Shown: piece after piece, positions 1 through 8,000 of the stretch
Position numbering within the stretch: the first letter of the stretch is position 1
Layout: every line of letters begins with the position of its first letter
Source of the DNA: Clostridiales bacterium
Lineage (GTDB): Bacteria; Bacillota; Clostridia; Lachnospirales; Lachnospiraceae
Assembly: GCA_020859985.1 (NCBI GenBank)
Contig: JAJBVD010000082.1
Coordinates: 1-34,739 of the forward strand
Length of the DNA stretch: 34,739 nt
Direction: 5' to 3'
Program-made: the position numbers and the translations under genes
The notes under the pieces: model-generated
Told to the model about the DNA's origin: nothing
Databases searched by the model: none
What the model saw: only the letters and a program-made list of their open reading frames with translations

Positions 1-86
1 AATGCGGATTTAAATTCGGCCGCTGGTATGACATGATATGGATGGAAAAAATAATAGGCGATCATACTGATCAGGCAAATTTGTGA
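1..86 (+). CDS. GNAT-family N-acetyltransferase, C-terminal fragment (cut by window start)
   Basis: Only the last 27 codons are in the window, read in the frame starting at base 3 and ending with TGA at 84-86. The residues GFKFGRWYDMIWMEK resemble the conserved tail of phosphinothricin-acetyltransferase-like GNAT proteins, which acetylate small amine substrates with acetyl-CoA. The next gene starts 16 bases after the stop, so the two are probably co-transcribed. Substrate cannot be judged from the tail. Confidence 0.6.
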   Translation, partial: CGFKFGRWYDMIWMEKIIGDHTDQANL

Positions 87-102
87 GGTGGAGAAATTAA
101 AT

Positions 103-579
103 ATGGTTCTTGAGAACGATAATTCTGAATTAGTGATTAACTCTTTCCGTGGAAATTATTATTTCCTCAGTAACTTTTATGAAGCCTCGGTAATGTATGG
201 CGGTATTCAATTCCAGAATAACGAAGCAGCTTTTCAGGCACAGAAGTGCGTGAGTGTTGAAGAACGTAAACAGTTTTCTGTTCTTAATCCGTCAGAAGCA
301 AAGCGGCTTGGGCGGAAAGTGGTTTTGAGAAAAGACTGGGAGAGTGTGAAAATTCCAATCATGAAAGAAATTGTCAATGCGAAATTCGAACAGAATCCGG
401 AATTACAAAAATTGTTGCTGGATACGGAAGAGGCTTATCTGGAAGAAGGAAACAACTGGGGAGATCGGATCTGGGGAACAGTAGACGGAAAGGGTGCGAA
501 CAACCTGGGGAAAATTTTAATGGAAGTTCGGAGTGAACTAAGGGAGAAAGAGAGAGCAATGGCGGAGAGAAAAAGGTAA
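103..579 (+). CDS. NADAR-family protein (YbiA-like)
   Basis: 158 aa. Near the N-terminus is SFRGNYYFLSNFYEA, the hallmark of NADAR/YbiA proteins, followed by FQNNEAAFQAQK and, near the end, NNWGDRIWG and NNLGKILMEVR, also typical. The family acts on N-glycosidic or ADP-ribosyl bonds: YbiA clears riboflavin-pathway intermediates, and other NADAR proteins remove ADP-ribose from DNA guanine. I chose ATG 103 over GTG 88 because GAGGTGGAG (85-93) sits about 9 bases upstream of it. No DarT-like toxin is seen nearby. Two terminators follow, so this ends an operon with the upstream acetyltransferase. Whether these genes are ICE cargo or flank cannot be decided. Confidence 0.85.
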   Translation: MVLENDNSELVINSFRGNYYFLSNFYEASVMYGGIQFQNNEAAFQAQKCVSVEERKQFSVLNPSEAKRLGRKVVLRKDWESVKIPIMKEIVNAKFEQNPELQKLLLDTEEAYLEEGNNWGDRIWGTVDGKGANNLGKILMEVRSELREKERAMAERKR

Positions 580-639
580 GAGTAAGTTTCACAAACTTTT
601 TCGAAAATAAAAGTGAATAAAAATTCTTGAAGAAGAGAG

Positions 640-669
640 AAGAGTCGGTTTTGCAATCGGCTCTTTTTT
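640..669 (+). terminator. Rho-independent terminator after the NADAR gene
   Basis: AAGAGTCG (640-647) pairs with CGGCTCTT (658-665), with one G-U pair, and runs into a T tract. It lies 60 bases past the NADAR stop codon. Confidence 0.8.
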
Positions 670-694
670 GTTGAGCAATCATCCTGCATAATTT

Positions 695-721
695 AAAATC
701 CGAACCGCTGGTTCGGATTTT
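695..721. terminator. Perfect 12-bp hairpin, likely bidirectional terminator
   Basis: AAAATCCGAACC (695-706) and GGTTCGGATTTT (710-721) form a perfect 12-bp stem with a 3-base loop, with A-rich and T-rich flanks so it can work on both strands. It insulates the NADAR operon from the mobilization region that follows. Confidence 0.75.
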
Positions 722-1125
722 TCTGGCTGCGGATTGTTTTATTACGCTACGTTATTATGGGCTGCGTAAGCGGCCAGCACCGGGGTATCAGGGGTGTCCC
801 CTGACAAGATGCCGTTGGATTACATTTGATATAGAGGGTACCGATATACAAATGTAATACAAAAGGCGTATCTTGCCATTTTCTTTGAATGCCTTTGCTT
901 CTCTTAGCGCTGATTTGAGCTGAAAATTGGAAAAAATCGCCGCGATGCCGTCAGAAAATGTGAAAAAACGGTGAACTGTCACAAGAGAACGATGGAATAC
1001 AACTTACTCTGTGAATAAAATGTGAAATGCCGCAGAAAACAGACGAAAACAACTCACAAAAATCAAAGAATGCAACGTACTCTGTGACGAATCTGTGAAC
1101 TTTCGGGGCTGATACGGAAGTTACT
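722..1125. other. Non-coding region with palindromes: candidate ICE oriT
   Basis: No convincing gene lies between 580 and 1239. CAGGGG-TGT-CCCCTG is a perfect hairpin at 789-803. A longer imperfect inverted repeat spans about 805-874, with ATTACATTTG (819-828) matching CAAATGTAAT (849-858) and outer arms CAAGATGCC and GGCGTATCTTG. Position directly upstream of mobC and the relaxase, plus palindromes and phased repeats, is what an origin of transfer looks like. The nic site is not identified. Confidence 0.55.
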
Positions 1126-1185
1126 TTGGCCAGACGAAAAATCGTCGAAAATGGCAGGATTTTAACCTGTGAAGAAACTGTGAAC
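959..1185 (+). repeat. Four pairs of phased TGTGA(A/C) repeats upstream of mobC
   Basis: GTGA(A/C) occurs in pairs with exactly 11 bp between the two GTGs: 960/971, 1011/1022, 1084/1095 and 1169/1180. Eleven bases is one helical turn, so both members of a pair face the same side of the DNA. Inverted TCACA copies lie at about 978 and 1053. Likely binding sites for a relaxosome accessory protein or a repressor of the mob operon. A dyad TATCGG-N9-CCGATA (1192-1212) lies just before the mobC start and may be a further operator. Confidence 0.65.
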
Positions 1186-1239
1186 ACGATATATCGGATA
1201 AAAATGCCGATAATTCAGACAGAATCGAGGTGTATGAAA

Positions 1240-1665
1240 ATGGCGAACAGGACTGTCATAAAGATGTTCCGCTGCACACCGTCCGAGGCAGAGGAGATCA
1301 CCCGGATGGCTGCGGAAAATAAAATTTCCGAATCGGATTTTATCAGAAAAAAGATATTTTGGCTGTCGCCGGACACGGATGAACTGCTTACAAAACTGGA
1401 GCATTATGATCTGAAAATCGGAACCAACATTAACCAGATTGTAAGGTCGTGTAATTCAAAAAAATTTATTACGAATCAGGATTACAAGGAACTGGTCAGA
1501 CTGCTTGAGAACCTGGTAGAGAAACGGTACGAGGTTATTCGGCAGATGAAAGAAAGAAACGAAAAAATATTTTTATCTGAAACAGCCGGCAATTCCGGCG
1601 GGAATGATAAGAATGAAGAAATAAAAGATACAAAAGAAACAGTACAAATCAATGATACAAGTTAG
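1240..1665 (+). CDS. mobC: MobC-like relaxosome accessory protein
   Basis: 141 aa. The N-terminal part (MANRTVIKMFRCTPSEAEEITRMAAE) fits the ribbon-helix-helix domain of MobC proteins, followed by the typical middle LKIGTNINQIVRSCN and a basic C-terminal tail. MobC proteins bind oriT, help melt DNA at nic and load the relaxase. The frame is open back to TTG 1126, but I chose ATG 1240, which has GAGG at 1227-1230 at about 9 bases. The longer form would place a phased repeat pair (1169/1180) inside the gene. The relaxase follows closely, as is usual for mobC. Confidence 0.82.
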   Translation: MANRTVIKMFRCTPSEAEEITRMAAENKISESDFIRKKIFWLSPDTDELLTKLEHYDLKIGTNINQIVRSCNSKKFITNQDYKELVRLLENLVEKRYEVIRQMKERNEKIFLSETAGNSGGNDKNEEIKDTKETVQINDTS

Positions 1666-1701
1666 TTTGTTCTCATGAAAACAGAAAGACGAGGAATACG
1701 G

Positions 1702-3288
1702 ATGGCAATAACAAAACTTTTGCGTATTAAGGAATCAGGTGGGGCGGATAAGGCATCTCATCTCAAAAAAAATATTTTCTATATCTGTCAGGATGCGAAA
1801 ACCAGTGATGGAGTGTGGATAGGTTCGAACGCTGGGAGCACGCCGGGAATGATTTGCAGGACGATGGTTGAAAATAAAAAAATGTGGGGAAAGGAAGACG
1901 GCAGCCAGGGCTTTCATTATGTCCTTTCATTTCCGCCGGACAGTAATGTGGACGAAGAACTGGCCTTTCAGTTTGCGGAAGATTTTTGCAGGGAACTGTT
2001 ACACGATGACTTTTATTACGTGATCGCAGTCCATAATGACCGTTCACATATGCATGTCCATATTACGTTTGATTCGGTGTCAAAAACCGATGGGATGAAA
2101 TTTCATTCCCCGAAAGGTGACTGGGAGAAAAGGATTCAGCCAATCACAGACCGGCTTTGTGAGAAATATCATCTTCCGGTATTGGAATACAATGAAGACC
2201 GGCGCGGTAAAAATTATGGCGAGTGGCAGCATTCCAGAGACAGTGAAAAGGGAAAATCTGCTTATTTTACATGGGCAGATATTATCCGCGACGACATAGA
2301 CGAGGCAATTCATTATTCGGAAAATTATGAGGGAATGCTGTCTTATCTCCGGGATCATGGGTATAAGGTGACGCGGAATGTGACATTTCTTTCCCTGCTG
2401 CCGGAAGGTGCTGGGCGGGCATTTCGGACAGGCCGGCTGGGAGATGGATATGCGAAAGATGAGATCATCCAAAGGATAGCGGATAAGGTACATGAACCGG
2501 AAATAAAATACCGTTATAAGACATATGGCGATCGCGCAGTATTGCGTGAAATCATTTACGCAAAAATTGTTTGTACGCCCGGCTGGAAGATGACACCGTT
2601 TCAACGACAGTTTTGGAAGCGTTGGAATAATACTTACTTTATCAGAAAACCGCAGAGCATGAGTCAGGAAGAAAGACTGCAGCGCAGGCAGGATATTTTG
2701 GAAATCAATAAATTATCGGCGGCTATCAGCTATATGTTGGAACATGATATTGATTCCGTTTCCAAATTGTCGGCGAAGATGGAGAGTCTGCATTCTGAAC
2801 GGGATGCGATAAAGCGTCGACTTTCCGTATGCCAGACAAAGTACTATAAGAAGCAGCCTTTTTATTATGTCGGACAATGTGAAAAACTGAAAAAAGAATA
2901 TCAAAAGAATCCCTCACAGGATTTGGAAGATAGAATTCAGGAATTTACCAGGAAAGTGGAAGAGACCTGTCCGTATGAAGAAGCATATGAAAATCGGATG
3001 AATGTAAAAAAGGAGATGGATGAATACCGTCGGATTTTGAAAGACATCAAGAGAGAAATCAAAATTGCTGAGGATGTTTCCCGGCTTTATTCCCAGATGG
3101 AAGCGCCTGTCCGGATGAAAGACCAGGATATATCCGAAGACATTTATGCAGGCAAGCGTTTAAGCAGCAAAGAAGAAAACAAAATGGCCGGCAGTAAGCC
3201 GGAACAGGATCAAAGAAAGAAAATTAAAACTACAGGAAAGGAAATGGACGATGAGCGAAGAACAGACAGTAAAGGAATTCGTGACTGA
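1702..3288 (+). CDS. ICE relaxase (MobP-like relaxase/mobilization nuclease)
   Basis: 528 aa from ATG 1702 (GAGGA at 1691-1695; MAITKLLRIKE is a typical family start; an upstream ATG at 1675 is in frame). FHYVLSFPP (about 68-76) and the metal-binding motif HNDRSHMHVHIT (111-122, His 116, 118, 120) identify a relaxase of the Relaxase/MobP type. It nicks oriT and stays on the 5' end of the transferred strand. The conserved GKNYGEWQH follows the nuclease core, and the C-terminal third is a basic coiled coil. The next gene overlaps its end by 38 bases, so translation is coupled. Confidence 0.88.
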   Translation: MAITKLLRIKESGGADKASHLKKNIFYICQDAKTSDGVWIGSNAGSTPGMICRTMVENKKMWGKEDGSQGFHYVLSFPPDSNVDEELAFQFAEDFCRELLHDDFYYVIAVHNDRSHMHVHITFDSVSKTDGMKFHSPKGDWEKRIQPITDRLCEKYHLPVLEYNEDRRGKNYGEWQHSRDSEKGKSAYFTWADIIRDDIDEAIHYSENYEGMLSYLRDHGYKVTRNVTFLSLLPEGAGRAFRTGRLGDGYAKDEIIQRIADKVHEPEIKYRYKTYGDRAVLREIIYAKIVCTPGWKMTPFQRQFWKRWNNTYFIRKPQSMSQEERLQRRQDILEINKLSAAISYMLEHDIDSVSKLSAKMESLHSERDAIKRRLSVCQTKYYKKQPFYYVGQCEKLKKEYQKNPSQDLEDRIQEFTRKVEETCPYEEAYENRMNVKKEMDEYRRILKDIKREIKIAEDVSRLYSQMEAPVRMKDQDISEDIYAGKRLSSKEENKMAGSKPEQDQRKKIKTTGKEMDDERRTDSKGIRD

Positions 3289-4702
3289 ACAAACCAACGC
3301 GGATGGGATGGGTAATCCCGATGAGAGGAACAATCTTAATGAGCCGAACAATCCAGATGCGCAAGGCAATCTTAATGAGCCGGGGAATCAAAATGTGCAG
3401 GACAATCCTGATGTACATGACATTCAGAATGTGCAGGAGGCTCTGAATGAACCAAAAAATCTGACGGAGGCGGAAGAATCAAAACAGCAGGATCATTCAT
3501 CGGATCAAAATAATCCAGATGAGCAAAATAATCCTGAAGAGTATGTGGAGCCGGAGACAGAAATACAGAGTCAGGAATACAATTCAGAACCGATTGATAT
3601 CGGAGCGGAAATGATGGAAAACGGCCGCACGGAAAATGAGGCGAATGTGCTGATGGCGGATCTTCTGAGTGATGCGCCTCACTTAAAGGATAATGCGGAT
3701 GAGTTCAGGGAGCATCTGAATCTGCTTTACATGATGTGCCTGGAGGGATTCAGTAAGGATTTTCTGAATCAGATTTTCTGTGAATATGTTGAGACGGATA
3801 TCGTGAAACTCGATATGCTCCACTGTGCCGCGCTGACTGTGGATGAAGAATATGCGCTTGAACTGCGTGGCATGGATCAGACACTGAAAGGACTGCGGGA
3901 GGAAATCGCGGAAAAGTCTGCACTTCGCAGGTTTGAGAGGTTTGAATCCATACAGGAGCTTTCGGATGAGGCAGCTAGGGCTCGTGAGATATATACCCTT
4001 CATATCAAATATCTGGAGGAAGCAAAGGATGATCTGAAAAATAATTACAATAAGATGCTGGCTCTGGAGAAAAGAAATTTTGAGCAGGCCATCGCTTATG
4101 AAAAGGCAGATCATAAGAAAGATCTGGAAAACAAAGACAGCAGTTTTGAGATCAGAATGGGGGCTGAAAAGCATAATCTTAATGAGGCCAACGAAAAGCT
4201 CGCCGCTGAAAAGAAAAACAATTCAGATCTGCAGAAAAAACTGGATGAAATGAATGAGAAGCTGGGGCAAACGGCGGGAGAACGAGATATGGCATTTCAG
4301 GAACGAGACAGAGCAGAGAAGGAACTTGAATTATTTAAGGCCAGTATGTCTTCTTCTAATCCGGCTGATGCCGGTAATCAAGGCCAGAGAATGTACAGAA
4401 AGAACTCACAGTCTGCAGTTCGTCGGCTGTTTTCCAGAAAAAAGACGGCAGAAAAGGACAGAGATTATGTCCTCAGTCTGATCAGTAATCCTCAGTTCAC
4501 TGCGGAGCAGCTCTCTGTTATAAATGACGCACTGATCCAGAAACTGCCGCCGGAGAACCTGGCGAAGATATGCGACCCGAAGATTCCCGTCCGCAACATG
4601 AAAATGATGCTTGCGTATATGCAGCGGTCAGAAATGGGAACGGTATCCGTACAGAAGAAGAAGGAGGAAACCCATCATGAAGCCACCAATGAAAATTCTT
4701 AA
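3251..4702 (+). CDS. Acidic coiled-coil protein with Asn/Pro-rich repeats
   Basis: 483 aa, no family recognised with confidence. The first ~110 residues are an acidic, low-complexity stretch of degenerate repeats built on NLNEPNNPD/NPDEQNN. A helical domain (about 125-230) is followed by a long coiled coil (about 230-375, rich in EKLAAEKKNN-type heptads) and a C-terminal helical part with ADPKIPVRNMK-like sequence. It overlaps the relaxase gene and sits in the mobilization operon, so a relaxosome or DNA-processing role is plausible but inferred. ATG 3251 is preceded by AGGAAAGGAAA. Confidence 0.72.
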   Translation: MSEEQTVKEFVTEQTNADGMGNPDERNNLNEPNNPDAQGNLNEPGNQNVQDNPDVHDIQNVQEALNEPKNLTEAEESKQQDHSSDQNNPDEQNNPEEYVEPETEIQSQEYNSEPIDIGAEMMENGRTENEANVLMADLLSDAPHLKDNADEFREHLNLLYMMCLEGFSKDFLNQIFCEYVETDIVKLDMLHCAALTVDEEYALELRGMDQTLKGLREEIAEKSALRRFERFESIQELSDEAARAREIYTLHIKYLEEAKDDLKNNYNKMLALEKRNFEQAIAYEKADHKKDLENKDSSFEIRMGAEKHNLNEANEKLAAEKKNNSDLQKKLDEMNEKLGQTAGERDMAFQERDRAEKELELFKASMSSSNPADAGNQGQRMYRKNSQSAVRRLFSRKKTAEKDRDYVLSLISNPQFTAEQLSVINDALIQKLPPENLAKICDPKIPVRNMKMMLAYMQRSEMGTVSVQKKKEETHHEATNENS

Positions 4703-5018
4703 ACAGACAGATTTTGAAAAGCAGCTTGATAACCTGCAGACAGCCCTGCAGAACCTGCGGGCGACTTATGATTCACTGAACCAGTCTTTCTATCAGTTTC
4801 TGGAACAGAATCCGGAGATCAGGGAACGGTACAGGGAGTTTGCTTCCAGCCATCCGGAGGAGACATGGGATTTTCATGCAGAGTCTTATGTGGAGGAAGA
4901 ACCCGCCAGAGATAATGGGAACGAAGAGAATGAAAAGCAGTGGCAGGATCAGACAGAGGAGAGGCAGCAGCAGAATGAAACCAGAGACTGGCCAATCATG
5001 GGATGGGGTAATCATTAA
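4677..5018 (+). CDS. Small acidic coiled-coil protein, unknown function
   Basis: 113 aa from ATG 4677, with AAGGAGGAAA just upstream; it overlaps the end of the previous gene by 26 bases. The first 60 residues (FEKQLDNLQTALQNLRATYDSLNQSFYQFLEQNPEIRERY) are predicted helical coiled coil; the tail is Gln/Glu-rich. Nothing identifies a function. The tight overlap on both sides places it in the mob operon, and the giant gene starts 20 bases later. Confidence 0.7.
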   Translation: MKPPMKILKQTDFEKQLDNLQTALQNLRATYDSLNQSFYQFLEQNPEIRERYREFASSHPEETWDFHAESYVEEEPARDNGNEENEKQWQDQTEERQQQNETRDWPIMGWGNH

Positions 5019-5038
5019 GACGGGAAGGAGGGGATTCG

Positions 5039-8000
5039 ATGGCAAAGAAATTAAAAGAAGTCATTCAGCTTGCAGAAGAACGTTCTCTGGCGGTCACCTC
5101 TGATGCGGAGAGCTGGATGGATTTTCTCGATGCTTCATCCAGACTGTACCGTTATTCTTTTGAAGATGCACTGCTGATCCACGCCCAGCGTCCCGGAGCG
5201 ACAGCCTGTGCGTCTTTTGATGTCTGGAATAAAAAAATGGGATGCTACGTAAAGCGTGGTTCCGAAGGTATTGCCCTGCTGGATGACAGCGGCCGGTATC
5301 CGAAGCTGCGATATGTTTTTGATGTCGCAGATGTCCGCAAGACGGCTGATGGCCATTTTCCTGTCCTGTGGCAGCTGCGGGAGGACCAGAGGGATGCTCT
5401 GGCCGACTATCTTTCTGATGCATATGACATTGACCGGGAAAATGCGCCGGATCTGCAGAGTGTACTGCTTCTGGTCGCAAAATCCCAGACGGATAATTAT
5501 GCGGAGGATACACTGGGCGATTTATTGCTGGAGCCGGAGAGTGCTCCTCTCAATGCAGACACGCAGAAAACCTCGCAGGAATTTCAGTATCTGACCTGCG
5601 TGAGTATTTGCTATACCCTGCTCAGACGCTGCGGGCTGGAGCCGCTGCAGTTTCTGGAGGCCGGGGATTTTGCGGCGATTCGTAAATACCGGAGTGGAAC
5701 CCTATTGCCGTACCTTGGAAAAACCGTGCAGCAGGCAAGTGAACCGGTGCTGAAGGAAATTGGGAAAACAGTCCGGAAAATGATGCTTGACGAATCCCGC
5801 GACATCCTTGCAGGCCAGAATCGAAGTGAATATAATGGCAGCAGTAAGACAGAAACAGAAAACGTAACGGAGACTGTAACAGAGGCCATAACGGAAACCG
5901 CTGGAGAAACCGTTACCGCAAAAAAAGAAAATGGAGGGAATCATTATGCAGGAGAGACTGGATTACACCCGGAAGGGAGATTACCTGTATCCGAGTTTGA
6001 CGATCACAGAGAATACGCCGGAGGACGCGATCGGGAAATACGGGATGCTGAAGAAGGAGTATCTGCAGGAGAACCACGGAGCCAGATATTCGAGCCTGCT
6101 GCTGACAGGACGCCTGTGGGAGTATCTGGCGGACGTAGAGAAACAGTGTCAGGAGAGGCTGGAAGTCCTGATGCAGTATCTGGAGGAGAAATATCCGGGG
6201 CCGGACAAGACGGAACAGATGGCCTGGGTGAGACACGAGAACAGCCTGAAGGCGATGGCGGAAGAAACAATTTATCAGGAATTGATCTACATCTGACAGA
6301 TGACCTGCAGGCAGAACCGGAATATGATGAAGCAGAGATGGATATGTCCCCTGACGCCGACCAGCGGCAGGATGCGCCGCCAATTTCAATGCGCTTTGCG
6401 CATGGCGGCGCTGCTGAATCTGTCTCTGCTTTAAATTTACCCGAAATTCCGTCTGCAGAAGAACAGATCCGCGGGATTGAAGAACGCCAGGCGGCTGTGT
6501 ACGCAGGTGTGGATTCTGTGCCATCGGAAGTCGTTGACACAATCCTCCGGACAGGAAGTAATCACGATGGCAGCGTACAGCGCCTGATCTATAATTTTAT
6601 GTCAGATCAGACGGCTGAGGAATATGCTGACTTTGTCCGTACGGAATATGATACTGGCGGAAAAGGGTTTGAGATCAATGGCACGTCATATGCTGTGTGG
6701 TTTGATCAGAGTGGTATGCAGATTGCAAGAGGGCGTTCCGCTCATGATGCGGGGCCAGACAAGCTGTTTTTGGGCTGGAATGATGTGAGCTATCGGATCA
6801 GACAGCTGCTCAATCAGGGCGAATATGCTCCACAGGTCATTCTGGATTCCGCACAGGAAAATGTGATAAAAGAACACGCAGGCGTGCTGGAGTTTTTCAG
6901 ACGGGAAATGGCCGATGGCGTACCGGAACAGGTTTTTAAGGATCTGGAACTGTTTCAGGGCGGATTTCAGGAAGTGGAAGAAAAATTGAGCCGGATGTTA
7001 AGCAACCAGGATGAGCTGGAGAACCTGGTAGCACGGCTTGATGGATTTGCCAGTGCATGGAAAGAACATCCGGAACTGATGCGATCAGGCTATCAAGCCT
7101 ATAACCCTGAAAAGATATATCGGCAGTTTCGCAGGCTTTCATTGAAAACTGTTCCTTATCGCGCGCGGACCGGTTTTATGCCTGAGACTCCCAAAGCGTT
7201 TATCACGCAGGACGAGGTAGATACCTTCCTGATTGGCGGTTCCTTTAATTTTGGAGGAAGACTGTCAACGTATTCTTTTTTCCAGATGCATGAGGATGGT
7301 GCTGCCTGTGCGGATTTTCTGAAAGATAAATATGGGATTGGCGGCCGGAGCCACGCTCTGTCTCGTGCGGATGACTCCTATGCCGATTATGATTCGAAAG
7401 GAATCGTATTAACCCGTGGAAATATCTCGAATCCATATGCTAAGGTAAATCTTTCATGGAAACAGACGGCGCGACGGGTAGCTTATCTGATTGATCGCGG
7501 CCTGTTTCTCAAGGCTTCTGACTATGACCATATGGAAGATTATGAACGTGAGAGGATGGCTTCCCGCGTTCTGGAATTTTATGGGAATGTTCCAAAGGAA
7601 ATTGAGCGCCCGTTTAAGTATAATCCGAGCTCGTATCTTCCTTATGAAGACAGCAAGGAGGATATTATTGCGGCTCTGCAGGATACTGACAGGACTAATG
7701 AGCTGCTGGCTGCCATGGATGCAGCTCTGATAAAAATATCGGCGGATGATGCAGGATATAAAGAAAAGTCAGAACTGCTTGCCGAACTGCATGGATATGC
7801 GAATGGCACATTTACAATCTTTCCGGATCAAAATGCAGTTATTGTGAGCGAGCCGCTGGAAGAAGCTCATAATGAAAATAATATTAAAAATGAAAAAAAT
7901 GAACGCTATCAGGTCGTTGAAGCAGATGGCTGGGTTGATACGACCTGGACCGTTTTCGATAATCAGACCGGTAAAGAATACCGTGATAAGTATGATGAAG

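Noticed and set aside
1126-1239. Longer N-terminus for the MobC-like protein from TTG 1126
   Set aside because: The extra 38 residues do not look like MobC, include a phased repeat pair and a dyad, and ATG 1240 has well-spaced GAGG.
5613-6542. Possibility that the giant gene is two genes split at the TnpV region
   Set aside because: The main frame is open without a break from 5039 to 13642, and no restart with a ribosome site is seen in that frame after 6296.
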